Source: Chloroflexota bacterium (GTDB taxonomy: Bacteria > Chloroflexota > Anaerolineae > Aggregatilineales > Phototrophicaceae). From it: 37,384 nucleotides of DNA. The stretch is taken from contig JAPOYS010000094.1 in the NCBI GenBank assembly GCA_026706455.1, positions 1 through 37,384 of the forward strand, read 5' to 3'. Under the pieces are notes generated by a model, which made no database searches, was not told where the DNA came from, and was given only the letters and a program-made list of their open reading frames with translations. This document shows, in pieces, positions 1-8,888 of the stretch. The number at the start of each line of letters is the position of its first letter. Position 1 is the stretch's first letter. The position numbers and the translations under genes were made by a program.

Positions 1-89
1 AAGCAACCCCTCAAAAGTTCTGACTTTCAGTGTCCAATAAATCAGGACCACTACAGGGGGTAGATATTGGCGAAAGGCGACATTAAACC

Positions 90-1088
90 ATGCCATTACG
101 CGTAGCCGTCATCGGTTTGGGACCGATCGGGAATCGACACGCCAAGCTCTACACGCAGGATGCGCTGGCCGAGCTAGTCGGCGTCTGCGACATCGACAGA
201 GTTCGCGCGGACCAAGCGGCCGCGCTTAACGGCGTCCCCGCCTTCTACGATGTCGAAACTATGCTGCGCGAGCTGGCGCCCGATGTCGTCAGCGTCGCGA
301 CCGGCGGCTACGAAAACAGCAGCGACCATCATTTGCCGACGATGCAGGCGCTGGAAGCCGGCTGTCACGTCCTGGGCGAGAAGCCGATCTCCAATGAGAT
401 TGCGCCGGCCGAAGAGATGGTGGCGAAGGCGCGCGAACTGAGCCGCTGCTACGGCATCAATCTCAATCACCGCTTCACGCCGGCCGCCCGCCTGGCGAAG
501 TCCTGGCTGGATGCGGGGCGGCTCGGGCGCCTGCTCTTCATCAACATGGCGATGTGGATTATGAACCGAGCCGAGACCTCGCCTCACTATCATATCAAGT
601 CGCTGCATCCGCATACGGTCGACGTGATGCGCTATTTCTGCGGCGATATCGAAGCCGTTCACTGCTTCGCCACCAAGGCGCCGGGCCGCCAAATCTGGTC
701 GACGGCGCAGTTCAACTTCCGCTTCTGCAACGGCGTCGTCGGCGCGCTGACCGGCAGCTATGACATCGAGCGCGGGCACCCGATGGAGCGCTGCGAAGTC
801 GCTGGCACCGGCGGACGATTCGTGCTGGACGACATGTGGCGCGAGCTGACCCTCTACCCCGCCGGCGACATGGAGAAGACGGTGTATACCGATCCCTTAT
901 TCGGCGGCTTCCACAACTTCGAAAACACTTTTCGCGAGCGCATCCACTGTTTCTTGCAGCAGGTGACGGACGGCGTCGCGCCCGAGGAAATCGATGGCAG
1001 CGGCGCGGATGGCTTGGCGGCGCAGAAGGTGCTGGCGGCCGCCATCGAGTCGCTGGAGACGGAGTCGGTTGCGTATGTCGAGTGCTGA
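90..1088 (+). CDS. Gfo/Idh/MocA family sugar oxidoreductase
   Basis: This is a predicted NAD(P)-dependent oxidoreductase acting on a sugar, inositol or related polyol; the substrate cannot be read from sequence. The N-terminus carries the Rossmann glycine motif VIGLGPIGNRH (about residues 7-17). The family signature GEKPISNEI, with the cofactor- and substrate-contacting Lys, lies near residues 96-104. A C-terminal alpha/beta substrate domain follows. The length of 332 aa is normal for the family. The ATG at 90 has an AAAGG-like ribosome site about 11 nt upstream. It is the first gene of a same-strand group leading to rhaA and the rhamnulose-P aldolase, so a role in deoxysugar or uronate breakdown is plausible but inferred. 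Confidence 0.9.
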   Translation: MPLRVAVIGLGPIGNRHAKLYTQDALAELVGVCDIDRVRADQAAALNGVPAFYDVETMLRELAPDVVSVATGGYENSSDHHLPTMQALEAGCHVLGEKPISNEIAPAEEMVAKARELSRCYGINLNHRFTPAARLAKSWLDAGRLGRLLFINMAMWIMNRAETSPHYHIKSLHPHTVDVMRYFCGDIEAVHCFATKAPGRQIWSTAQFNFRFCNGVVGALTGSYDIERGHPMERCEVAGTGGRFVLDDMWRELTLYPAGDMEKTVYTDPLFGGFHNFENTFRERIHCFLQQVTDGVAPEEIDGSGADGLAAQKVLAAAIESLETESVAYVEC

Positions 1089-1115
1089 GTATAGTTGAAT
1101 ACTGTAATTGGTTTT

Positions 1116-1336
1116 CTTTTACCACCGAGTACACCGAGTTTTGGAGAGGGCACAGAGTTTTTCATTTGACGGTTGAGCTATACCAGGCGCATTAGGGCAG
1201 GCCAATATGGAAGGCCATCATCATCATCGACTTCGACGCGGCTGAGTACGGGGTCAATCATTATGAAAGAGTAGCGACTATAAGTTTCATTTTGCCTCTG
1301 TGTACTCAATTTTCCCGGTGTACTCGGTGGTAAAAG
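1116..1336. repeat. Inverted-repeat-bounded intergenic element (ACCGAGTACACCGAG arms)
   Basis: The 306-nt gap between the first two genes is framed by a perfect 21-bp inverted repeat. The left arm, 1116-1136, begins CTTTTACCACCGAGTACACC; its exact reverse complement is at 1316-1336. Inside each arm are looser matches such as GAGGGCACAGAG and CCTCTGTGTAC. The roughly 180-bp interior has no convincing ORF. The arms belong to the same CACxGAG-type vocabulary as the palindrome at 2271-2377. It could be a MITE-like element or a REP-type hairpin pair with an insertion; no target-site duplication was recognised. Confidence 0.7.
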
Positions 1337-1394
1337 ACGGCGACAATCACGCTGAATACACTGGTGGCAGAAAAGAACAGAGCGAGGCAAGAAT

Positions 1395-2198
1395 ATGAAA
1401 CTCGGAGCCAACTCACTTCTATTCGGCACTTGGGACATGGAAACCGCCTTCAAGTACCTGAAAATGGCCGGCTATGACGGCATCGAAATGTCAGCCATCG
1501 ACACCATGAGCCAGCATCTCGTCCTGTCGCGCTGGCAGGAGTGCGCGCCGGAGATCGCGCGCCTCTCCAAAGAATACGAGCTTGAATTGCTGGCGATGGA
1601 GCAATCCTCGCGCGATCCCGACTTGATGGAGCGCGCCATGCAGGCGGCTGTCGAGACCGGCATTCCCATCATCAACGTCGGTCCAGGCGGGAAGTCGGAC
1701 GATGAATCCACGTACCAGCAAGTCTTGGACGAATTAGGCGCGCTGGTGGCGCGAGCCGAGCATTACGGCATCATGCTCTGCGTCAAGGCGCATGTCGGCA
1801 ATTATGTCTACAATACGCCGACCAGCCTCAAGATTCTGAACGACATCGCTTCGCCCAACTTCGGCTTGGACATGGACCCCTCGCATATTCATCGCGCCGG
1901 CGAGAATCCAGTCGACGCGATTGAAGCGGTCATTCATCGCATCAGGCACGTGCATATCCGCGATTGCAAGGGAACGCAGCAGGGACCAGGCGCGCCGGAA
2001 GACCAAGCCAACGGCCGCGGCGATATCGACCTGGTCGGTTATATCCGAGTGCTGCATGAGCACGGCTACACGGGTCCGCTGAATCTGGAGGTGATCGGCA
2101 CGAAACGATTGGGTCATAGTCTCGAGCAATGCATCACCATCGGCGCCGAAGCGCGCGGGCACATGCAAGCCTGCCTGCAAGCGGCCGGCGCCCGCTAG
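1395..2198 (+). CDS. Sugar phosphate isomerase/epimerase (xylose-isomerase-like TIM barrel)
   Basis: This is a predicted metal-dependent sugar isomerase or epimerase of the AP-endonuclease-2/xylose-isomerase-like superfamily, 267 aa, a usual length. It opens with MKLGANSLLFG and GYDGIEMS. Likely metal and substrate ligands are seen in VGPGGKSD, in DMDPSHIHRAGE (Asp/His, about residues 157-168) and in HVHIRDCKG, followed by LNLEVIG near the C-terminus, which would supply the last acidic ligand. The ATG at 1395 follows a GAGGCAAG stretch. It sits between the Gfo/Idh oxidoreductase and rhaA, and such oxidoreductase/TIM-barrel pairs are common in polyol and sugar catabolism. The true substrate is unknown. 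Confidence 0.87.
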   Translation: MKLGANSLLFGTWDMETAFKYLKMAGYDGIEMSAIDTMSQHLVLSRWQECAPEIARLSKEYELELLAMEQSSRDPDLMERAMQAAVETGIPIINVGPGGKSDDESTYQQVLDELGALVARAEHYGIMLCVKAHVGNYVYNTPTSLKILNDIASPNFGLDMDPSHIHRAGENPVDAIEAVIHRIRHVHIRDCKGTQQGPGAPEDQANGRGDIDLVGYIRVLHEHGYTGPLNLEVIGTKRLGHSLEQCITIGAEARGHMQACLQAAGAR

Positions 2199-2270
2199 AC
2201 TGCACAATTTCGTGGTGGGGCGAGAACACGGATCCTGATGTGAATCACGCTATATTGAAAACCACAGGTG

Positions 2271-2377
2271 CTTTCACCACAGAGGATAAGAGGAAACACA
2301 GAGAACACAGAGGATAATGTCTGATTAGCTGAAAACTCTGTGCCCTCTGTGTATTCTCGGTGTCCTCTGTGGTAAAG
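2271..2377. repeat. Long imperfect palindrome of the ACAGAG repeat family
   Basis: The left arm (about 2271-2312) reads CTTTCACCACAGAGGATAAG and continues with AACACAGAGAACACAGAG. The right arm (about 2336-2377) is its imperfect reverse complement, containing CTCTGTGCCCTCTGTGTATT and TCCTCTGTGGTAAAG. A short loop of about 23 nt separates them. As RNA it would fold into a hairpin with roughly 40 paired positions. It lies in the 264-nt gap before rhaA. Repeats of this ACAGAG/CTCTGT type are dispersed in many bacterial genomes; function is unknown. Confidence 0.75.
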
Positions 2378-2462
2378 AATTGTACAGTGTTCGCTTAAGG
2401 GAAAGTCTCCACGATTTGCGTCGCTTCCCGGTGACTCGCCCTCAAAAGGAAACAATGAACGA

Positions 2463-3737
2463 ATGAACTTCCAACCCTCGGACAAGCAAATACAAACTGC
2501 ATACGACCTTGCGCGCGATCGCTACGCTGCCTTCGGCGTCGATGCGGGCGCAGCCATCGAAACCTTGAAGACCGTGCCCATCAGCCTGCACTGCTGGCAG
2601 GGCGATGATGTCGGCGGCTTTGAAGACCCCGAGCGCGGGCTCAGCGGCGGCATCATGGCCACCGGCAATTATCCCGGGAAAGCGACGAATATCGACGAGC
2701 TGCGCAGCGATCTCGACAAAGCCTACAGCCTAATCCCGGGCGACCACCGGCTGGCGCTTCACGGCTCCTATCTTGACAGCCCAAGCAAAGTCCCGCGCGA
2801 CGAACTCAAGCCGGCGCACTTCGCATCCTGGGTCGATTGGGCGAAAGCCAACAACCACGGCTTGGACTTCAATCCGACCTTCTTTTCGCACGATCTGGCC
2901 GATGACGGCTTCACGCTCGCGCACGCCGACGAAGGCATCCGCCAATTCTGGATTGATCATGGCAGCGCCTCGCGCGAAATCAGCGCCTACTTTGGCGCTG
3001 AGCTGGGTACGCCATCGGTCAACAACTTCTGGATTCCCGATGGCTACAAGGACATGCCGGCCGATCGCTTGGCGCCGCGCCAACGACTGATCGAGTCGCT
3101 CGACGCCATCTTCGAGAAAGAACTCAATCCAGCGCACAATCTCGATGCCGTCGAATGCAAGCTTTTCGGTTTAGGCTCGGAGAGTTATGTCGTCGGCTCG
3201 CACGAATTCTATCTCGGGTACGCCGTCTCCCGTCAGAAGCTGCTCTGCCTGGACGCGGGCCACTTCCACCCGACGGAGACGATCGCAGACAAATTGTCGT
3301 CCATTCTGTTTTACGTGCCGGAGATCCTGCTGCACGTCAGCCGCGGCGTCCGCTGGGACAGCGACCATGTCGTCACGCTGACCGACGACCTGCAAGCCAT
3401 CATGCAAGAGATCGTCCGCTGCGACGCGCTGGATCGCGTTCACATCGGTCTCGACTTTTTCGACGCCAGCATCAATCGCATCGGCGCTTGGGCGATCGGC
3501 ACGCGCAACGCCTGTCGCGCCCTCCTGATGGCATTGCTCGAGCCGCGCGATCTGCTGCGTCAATACGAGAACGCCGGCGACTTCACCGGGCGCCTCGCCT
3601 TGCTTGAAGAGTTGAAGGGCTTGCCATTCGGCGCCGTCTGGGACTATTACTGCCAGGCGCAGGAGACGCCGGTCGGCATGGCTTTCATGGACGAGATCCG
3701 CGAATACGAGCGGACTGTCTTGTCGCAGCGAGGTTAG
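2463..3737 (+). CDS. rhaA: L-rhamnose isomerase
   Basis: It interconverts L-rhamnose and L-rhamnulose in the cytoplasm, the first step of the phosphorylating rhamnose pathway. The N-terminal block [14 protein letters not shown], then [12 protein letters not shown] and LALHGSYLD, closely match known RhaA proteins. Metal-binding acidic and His residues are visible in [16 protein letters not shown] and in [11 protein letters not shown]. The 424-aa length equals that of the family. The ATG at 2463 is preceded by AAAGGA at some distance. A three-codon ORF (ATG at 2455) ends in a TGA overlapping the rhaA start codon, so the start may be translationally coupled. The fused aldolase/dehydrogenase follows immediately. 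Confidence 0.96.
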   Translation: MNFQPSDKQIQTAYDLARDRYAAFGVDAGAAIETLKTVPISLHCWQGDDVGGFEDPERGLSGGIMATGNYPGKATNIDELRSDLDKAYSLIPGDHRLALHGSYLDSPSKVPRDELKPAHFASWVDWAKANNHGLDFNPTFFSHDLADDGFTLAHADEGIRQFWIDHGSASREISAYFGAELGTPSVNNFWIPDGYKDMPADRLAPRQRLIESLDAIFEKELNPAHNLDAVECKLFGLGSESYVVGSHEFYLGYAVSRQKLLCLDAGHFHPTETIADKLSSILFYVPEILLHVSRGVRWDSDHVVTLTDDLQAIMQEIVRCDALDRVHIGLDFFDASINRIGAWAIGTRNACRALLMALLEPRDLLRQYENAGDFTGRLALLEELKGLPFGAVWDYYCQAQETPVGMAFMDEIREYERTVLSQRG

Positions 3738-3779
3738 CGAGCCTAAGTGCAGGACTTCCAAAGAATTGTAGGTGTGTAC

Positions 3780-3800
3780 GGGCGAGCCGGTGGCTCGCCC
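3780..3800. repeat. GGGCGAGCC hairpin repeat between rhaA and the aldolase gene
   Basis: A perfect 9-bp stem, GGGCGAGCC (3780-3788) against GGCTCGCCC (3792-3800), encloses a 3-nt loop and is preceded by TTGTAGGTGTGTAC. The same stem sequence recurs at 16375-16400 and 17336-17362. There is no U-tract, so it is not a typical intrinsic terminator. Its place inside an apparent operon would allow an effect on mRNA stability or partial attenuation. Confidence 0.75.
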
Positions 3801-3872
3801 TTATGCATTTTGCAGTCGAATCTTATACTAGCCGGACAACGTCCAATGACGCGCATAAGAACAGGAGCGCCC

Positions 3873-6068
3873 ATGAAGCTCTTCAATTCATCAGAATACC
3901 GCCACGTCAACTACCTGTGGGACGATGCCAAGGCCGCATCGATGGACGCCGTCGCCCGGCTAGTCTATCGCTCCAACCTCCTCGGCAGCGACCAGCGCAT
4001 TACTAATACCGGCGGCGGCAACACATCCAGCAAAATCAGGCAGCGGGATCTCTTGACCGACGCCGATGTCGATGTCATGTACGTCAAGGGCTCCGGCGGC
4101 GACCTGCGCACGGCGAAGCGCGAAAACTTCGCCTCCCTTTACATGGACAAGCTCTTGCGGCTGCAGGATGTCTACAATGCCGCCGAGAACAAGGGCGCGA
4201 AAACGCCGGTCGAAGACGAAATGGTCGCCATGTATCCGCATTGCGTCTTCAACTTGAATCCGCGCGCCAGCTCAATCGACACGCCGCTGCATGCCTTCGT
4301 CCCCTTCCGTCATGTCGATCATACCCATCCCAACGCTGTCATCGCCATCGCCGCCAGCCGCAACGGGCGGCAGCTCACCCAAGAGATCTACGGCGACGAG
4401 GTGCTTTGGCTCAATTGGCAGCGTCCGGGCTTTGACCTGGGCTTGCGCCTCCAGGAGACGATCGCCGCCAATCCGGGCATCGTCGGCATCGTGCTCGGCG
4501 GCCACGGCTTGATCAACTGGGCGGATGACGGCAAAGCCTGCTACGACTTGTCGCTCACGCTGATCGAAAAAGCGGCGCGCTATCTCGCCGAGCAGGACAA
4601 GGGCGCGGATGCTTTCGGCGGCGCTGTCGGCGGCGACCTGTCTGCCGAGGAGCGGCGGGCGCGTTTGGCGATGATCTTGCCGAAATTGCGGGGCTTGGTT
4701 TCAAAAGAGAATCGCTTCATCGCTACCGTTCAGTACGACGAGGATACGCTGGCTTTTGTCAACAGCGCCGATGCCGCGCGCTTGGCTGAACTGGGCACCT
4801 CCTGCCCCGATCACTTCCTGCGCACCAAAATAAAGCCGCTGTTCGTGAATTGGAATCCACTAACGGAAGACACAACAGCGCTGATTGACAAACTAGAGCG
4901 CGACATCAAGCAATATCGCGCCGATTACGCCGAATACTACGCAGCCTGCAAGCGCGCCGACAGCCCGTCCATGCGCGACCCAAATCCGACGGTGATTCTG
5001 ATTCCAGGCTTGGGCATGATCGCCTACGGCAAGAATAAGAGCGAGTCGCGCGTCACCGCTGAATTTTATCGCTGCGCCATCGCCGTCATGCGCGGCGCGG
5101 AAGCGGTCGGCGAGTACGTGGCGCTGCCCCGCCAGGAAGCCTTCGACATCGAATACTGGGCGCTGGAAGAAGCCAAGCTGCGCCGCATGCCGCCGGAAAA
5201 GGAGCTGGCGCGCAAGGTCGTGCTGGTCCTGGGCGCTGGCAGCGGCATCGGCGTCGCTGCCGCCCAGCGCGTCGCCGCGGAAGGCGCCCATGTCGTCTGC
5301 GCCGACCGAAACCTGGCTGGCGCTCGCGCGACCGCCGACGCGCTGACGAGCAAATATGGCCAGGGTATCGGCGTCGCTGGTTCCGATATGTCAAGCTGCG
5401 GGCCCGCCATCGCGCTGGCCGCCGATATCACCGACGCGGGCAGCGTAAAGGCAATGCTGCGGGGGGCGATTCTCGCGTATGGCGGCATCGACGATATCAT
5501 CGTCACGGCTGGCGTCTTTTTCACGCCGGACGCCGACGGGCGCAACTCGGCCGACGAGTGGCGCGCCAGCTTTGAGGTGAATGTGCGCGGCGGCTACGTA
5601 ATCGCCGCAAGCGCAAAGCCCGTCTGGGAAGCGCAAGGTTTGCCCGCTTCGCTTGTGCTGACGACCAGCGTCAACGCCGTCGTCGCCAAAGCCGGGTCGA
5701 TCGCCTACGACGCCAGCAAAGCAGCCGCCAATCACCTTGCGCGCGAGTTGGCAATTGAACTGGCGCCGCTCGTGCGCGTCAACGGCTTGGCGCCGGCCAC
5801 CGTTGTCGAGGGCAGCAGCATGTTCCCGCGCGAACGCGTCATCAACTCGCTGATCAAATACGACCTCGAATACAGCGCTGACGAAGATACGGAAGCATTG
5901 CGCGCGCGCCTGGCGGAGTTCTACGCGGGGCGCACGCTCACGAAACGAACGATCAGCCCGGCGGATCAGGCCGAAGTCGCCTACTTGCTGATCACCGACG
6001 CCTTCAGCAAGACCACCGGGCAGATCATCAATGTGGACGGCGGCTTGAGCGACGGTTTTTTGCGCTAA
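3873..6068 (+). CDS. Bifunctional rhamnulose-1-phosphate aldolase / short-chain dehydrogenase
   Basis: The N-terminal half is a class II aldolase that would cleave rhamnulose-1-phosphate into DHAP and L-lactaldehyde. The C-terminal half is an SDR dehydrogenase expected to act on lactaldehyde. Aldolase signs are NTGGGNTSSK (residues about 44-53), the zinc-site run HVDHTHPNAV and GGHGLINW. SDR signs are the cofactor motif LGAGSGIG and the YDASK active-site pair (YxxxK). At 731 aa it fits the RhaD aldolase/alcohol dehydrogenase fusion family. The ATG at 3873 has AGGAG five bases upstream; an upstream extension in frame lacks homology. It follows rhaA by 135 nt with a hairpin between. No rhamnulokinase gene is in the window. 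Confidence 0.93.
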   Translation: MKLFNSSEYRHVNYLWDDAKAASMDAVARLVYRSNLLGSDQRITNTGGGNTSSKIRQRDLLTDADVDVMYVKGSGGDLRTAKRENFASLYMDKLLRLQDVYNAAENKGAKTPVEDEMVAMYPHCVFNLNPRASSIDTPLHAFVPFRHVDHTHPNAVIAIAASRNGRQLTQEIYGDEVLWLNWQRPGFDLGLRLQETIAANPGIVGIVLGGHGLINWADDGKACYDLSLTLIEKAARYLAEQDKGADAFGGAVGGDLSAEERRARLAMILPKLRGLVSKENRFIATVQYDEDTLAFVNSADAARLAELGTSCPDHFLRTKIKPLFVNWNPLTEDTTALIDKLERDIKQYRADYAEYYAACKRADSPSMRDPNPTVILIPGLGMIAYGKNKSESRVTAEFYRCAIAVMRGAEAVGEYVALPRQEAFDIEYWALEEAKLRRMPPEKELARKVVLVLGAGSGIGVAAAQRVAAEGAHVVCADRNLAGARATADALTSKYGQGIGVAGSDMSSCGPAIALAADITDAGSVKAMLRGAILAYGGIDDIIVTAGVFFTPDADGRNSADEWRASFEVNVRGGYVIAASAKPVWEAQGLPASLVLTTSVNAVVAKAGSIAYDASKAAANHLARELAIELAPLVRVNGLAPATVVEGSSMFPRERVINSLIKYDLEYSADEDTEALRARLAEFYAGRTLTKRTISPADQAEVAYLLITDAFSKTTGQIINVDGGLSDGFLR

Positions 6069-6147
6069 CCCATATTATTGGGGCTGCATTTCAACATCTG
6101 CCTTGTCAAACTTGGGGTATTGTACGCGCTAGATAGAGGATCCTGCT

Positions 6148-6624
6148 ATGTCCCTATATGATCGAGAATGGTACTTTCGAAGACCAGTAATGGAAGCGGC
6201 GCTGAATCTGCTATCAGATTTCAAGCAACGATCCGAATATGAAATCTCCGCTGGATTGCTGAGAAGCTGGCTCGACCACGCGCCTCCTAAACTGGTGAAG
6301 TCGATTCTGGATGGGGAAGGGAGACGGTACGTACGAATGAGAGGGACCAAATACTCAATAAGGGAGTGGGATCTTGACCCGGAATTTACCCTCTTCGAGA
6401 GAGAGTGGCAAAACCGCAGGGAGATTATGGAGAATGCACTAGGCATCCTGAGAGATGGGCGGCCAAGAATGGCAAAGGACATTGTCAAGGAACGGGCCAG
6501 ACGACGGGCCAAGAAACAACCGGACAAACATGCGATAAGCCAGGTTAATTCTGTTCTCTTTAGCGAGGGAAGCAGATATTCCATGTATGACAAGATCAAC
6601 TACGAGCACCGGATAGCACCGTAG
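6148..6624 (+). CDS. Uncharacterised protein with two winged-helix-like repeats
   Basis: I do not recognise this family. The 158-aa protein is an internal duplication. Residues 3-22 and 82-101 align at 11 of 20 positions (LYDREWYFRRPVMEAALNLL against LFEREWQNRREIMENALGIL). The repeats then end similarly: SILDGEGRRY (52-61) and SVLFSEGSRY (135-144). Each unit of about 70 aa has helix content and a final basic RY-type hairpin, resembling winged helix-turn-helix domains; this is inference. The protein is very basic (RRRAKK near 118-123), which suits nucleic-acid binding. The DNA is poorer in GC and uses AGA/AGG and ATA codons more than the neighbours, a sign of transfer. A GAGG-like site precedes the ATG. 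It stands alone between operons. Confidence 0.65.
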   Translation: MSLYDREWYFRRPVMEAALNLLSDFKQRSEYEISAGLLRSWLDHAPPKLVKSILDGEGRRYVRMRGTKYSIREWDLDPEFTLFEREWQNRREIMENALGILRDGRPRMAKDIVKERARRRAKKQPDKHAISQVNSVLFSEGSRYSMYDKINYEHRIAP

Positions 6625-6653
6625 TGTGATGGCGGAAAAGAAAACCAAGCGAG

Positions 6654-8888
6654 TTATGTGCGTCTTTCAAAAGTGCGGAAGTAATTGACAATATCCCAGC
6701 GCGCCCCTTCAGTCAGCTCGCCTTCGCACGCCGGCAAATCCCGCCAGCCATCCGCCACCACGCCATGCAGAAAGTCGTCGCGCGCCGTAGCCAGCCGATT
6801 GCGCAAGGCGCGGAAGTCGGCCGACTGCCTCTGCCAGACCAGGCAGCGCTCGCGATAGAGCGCCGCGCCCCGCACCAGCGACTCGGCATCGGGCAGCACA
6901 GAATTGACCTGTGCTGGCGGCGGCTGCAGCGTGCGTTCGTAGTCGCGCTGCCGCTCGCCGATCGTGAGCGCGCCGTAGACCATGACGCCGGCCGAAATCG
7001 CCAGCGCGCCAAAAGCCAGGAGCGCGTTCGCCGCTGTCAAATTGAGCGCGCTAAGCAGGCGCTTCGCCCGGCGCTGTATCAGCGCCGCCAACAGCAATCC
7101 GATCAGTAGCAGCAAGGTACCATGAAGGATGTTCGGCGGACGTGTCCGTTTTATCGCTGCTGTCTCGTCGATGCGCCAGGCAACCGCCGCCCGCGTGACA
7201 TCGCCATCCGCGGCGACGATATCGACCAGCGACTGCCACTGGCCGGCTTCATCAATGTCGTCGCCGGCCGCAACGTACAAGCCGTCATCCGCCTGCTCCG
7301 TCAGATACCAGGGGCTGCGGATTCCGCGCTGCGGATTGACCAATTGCAAATAGACGGAGACATCCTTGGCCGGCGCGCCGCCGCGTTGAATGGCATTGTC
7401 ATAGGTGTTGACGCCGGGCCCGCCGGGAATGACAGCCGATGTGATGGTGTAGTCGCCGACCGTTTGCGTGACTTGCGGCGTTTCGACTTCGCTCGCCAGC
7501 GTCTCGGGCTCGGGAACGGGCGTCGCGCTCAGCCAGGCTACCGCGACGAGCGGCGCCAACATTAGGCTGACTTCCAGGCGGAGCGCCTTCCCGCTCTCGG
7601 CTGCCCGCCTCAGGCGCTCTCGCAGCCACGCCGGCTCGTAGAGCATCATCCATTCCATGCGCGCCGCCAGCTGAGGCCGCAGGGCAATATGCTGCCAGCC
7701 GCCGAGGATCAGCAGAGGCGCGACCAGCAGCAATTTCAGGCCCAAGGTCCTCCCGTAACTCGAATGTAAGTCGGCTGGCGAGACGATATAATTGAGCGCG
7801 TTGTAGATTCCGCTGACGATCAGCAGCGCCACCAGCGGCGTGATCACGCGCGAGAAGCGCCGCATTACGGCACGCCGCGCCGCCCGCCTCTCTTGAGCCT
7901 CAAGCGGCGCCAAGGCCGGCTCAAGCAACACAGCAAGCGTAAATGCGCCGCCCAGCCAGAAGGCGGCGATGAGCGCGTGCAGCCAATCCACCGCAATCGC
8001 TACCCAAGGCATTAGCGTTGATCCCGCCGCATGGCTGGTCACCATCGTGAGGCCTATGAGCAGCGCGCCAATCCAGGGCATTCCCCGCCAGATACCGAAA
8101 GACAGATGTGGCATCAATGGTCGATAATACTCGGACACAAAAAGTAGCACCGCGCTGAAAAGGAGCAGCACCGTCCGGAAGATCCAGACGTCGCCAAAGC
8201 GCGAGCCAATCAGTACGACCCCCCACAGATTCTGCTCAATAACTTGAATCGCATCGGTATTGAAAAAGACCATCGACTGCTGCCATAGCGCCATGAAGTT
8301 CGCCGCCAGCGCCATGACTACCGCGCCCATCAAGCAGTTGCGCAGCCGGCGCCGCACGCGCTCGGGCAAGCCGCCATCAGCGCTTCCCCAAGCCGGCAGC
8401 AGCACGATGCTGTACAGCAAGGACGAGCCGAAAAACAGGAAATTCCCCAAGTTCAGGCTTGCGCGCCAGAGCGCTTCGAGCGGGATCGCGCGATCATCAG
8501 CTCGCTGTCCAGCAACGCCGCCAACTTCGTCGCCAACAAAAAACACGCGACTCTCAGCGATGACGTGACCGTCGCTGGCGAAAGCCGGGCGCAGCTCAAC
8601 GATGTAGGCGCCGTCGGGCAAGTCAGAAGGCACTTGAAGCGAAAGCAGCGCGTGATTCCGCCCATCGACCGCGCCGCTGGCGATGATGTCGCCGGATTGG
8701 TTCCGCAGATGGATCCCGCTGAAACGCGGCTCCAGGTCTTCACTGAACCAGTATTGAAGGCGAGTCGGCGGCCGATCGAGCGTGCTGCGGTCCGCCGGAA
8801 TGGCGCGCAGGACATAACCATGCGCTGCTGCCGGCGCGGACCACAAAGCCAGAGGCAGCATCCATAGCAGAAGCAAGCGCAAGATCAT
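6654..8888 (-). CDS. CopC-CopD copper protein with heme-less cytochrome-c-like tail
   Basis: This is a predicted membrane protein for copper handling. Order: signal peptide (1-22); mature His-first CopC domain (about 23-118) with the second copper-site motif SDGHV; CopD multi-helix domain (about 140-430) with TSHAAG and DWLHALIAAFWLGG; a YtkA/FixH-like beta domain (about 475-580); two membrane segments (about 590-650); and a C-terminal cytochrome-c-like region (about 665-744). The last begins GAALYRERC as in class I cytochromes and ends RWDIVNYFRTF. However, the CxxCH site reads CLVWQ (682-686), and the axial Met position in the MP motif is Leu (L718-P719), so covalent heme binding is not expected. 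At 744 aa it is far longer than plain CopD. It is divergent from glnS. Confidence 0.88.
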   Translation of the reverse strand: MILRLLLLWMLPLALWSAPAAAHGYVLRAIPADRSTLDRPPTRLQYWFSEDLEPRFSGIHLRNQSGDIIASGAVDGRNHALLSLQVPSDLPDGAYIVELRPAFASDGHVIAESRVFFVGDEVGGVAGQRADDRAIPLEALWRASLNLGNFLFFGSSLLYSIVLLPAWGSADGGLPERVRRRLRNCLMGAVVMALAANFMALWQQSMVFFNTDAIQVIEQNLWGVVLIGSRFGDVWIFRTVLLLFSAVLLFVSEYYRPLMPHLSFGIWRGMPWIGALLIGLTMVTSHAAGSTLMPWVAIAVDWLHALIAAFWLGGAFTLAVLLEPALAPLEAQERRAARRAVMRRFSRVITPLVALLIVSGIYNALNYIVSPADLHSSYGRTLGLKLLLVAPLLILGGWQHIALRPQLAARMEWMMLYEPAWLRERLRRAAESGKALRLEVSLMLAPLVAVAWLSATPVPEPETLASEVETPQVTQTVGDYTITSAVIPGGPGVNTYDNAIQRGGAPAKDVSVYLQLVNPQRGIRSPWYLTEQADDGLYVAAGDDIDEAGQWQSLVDIVAADGDVTRAAVAWRIDETAAIKRTRPPNILHGTLLLLIGLLLAALIQRRAKRLLSALNLTAANALLAFGALAISAGVMVYGALTIGERQRDYERTLQPPPAQVNSVLPDAESLVRGAALYRERCLVWQRQSADFRALRNRLATARDDFLHGVVADGWRDLPACEGELTEGARWDIVNYFRTFERRT

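Noticed and set aside
6129-6599. Minus-strand open frame opposite the duplicated winged-helix-like gene
   Set aside because: The plus-strand product has a clear internal duplication and sensible charge pattern; the minus frame has neither.
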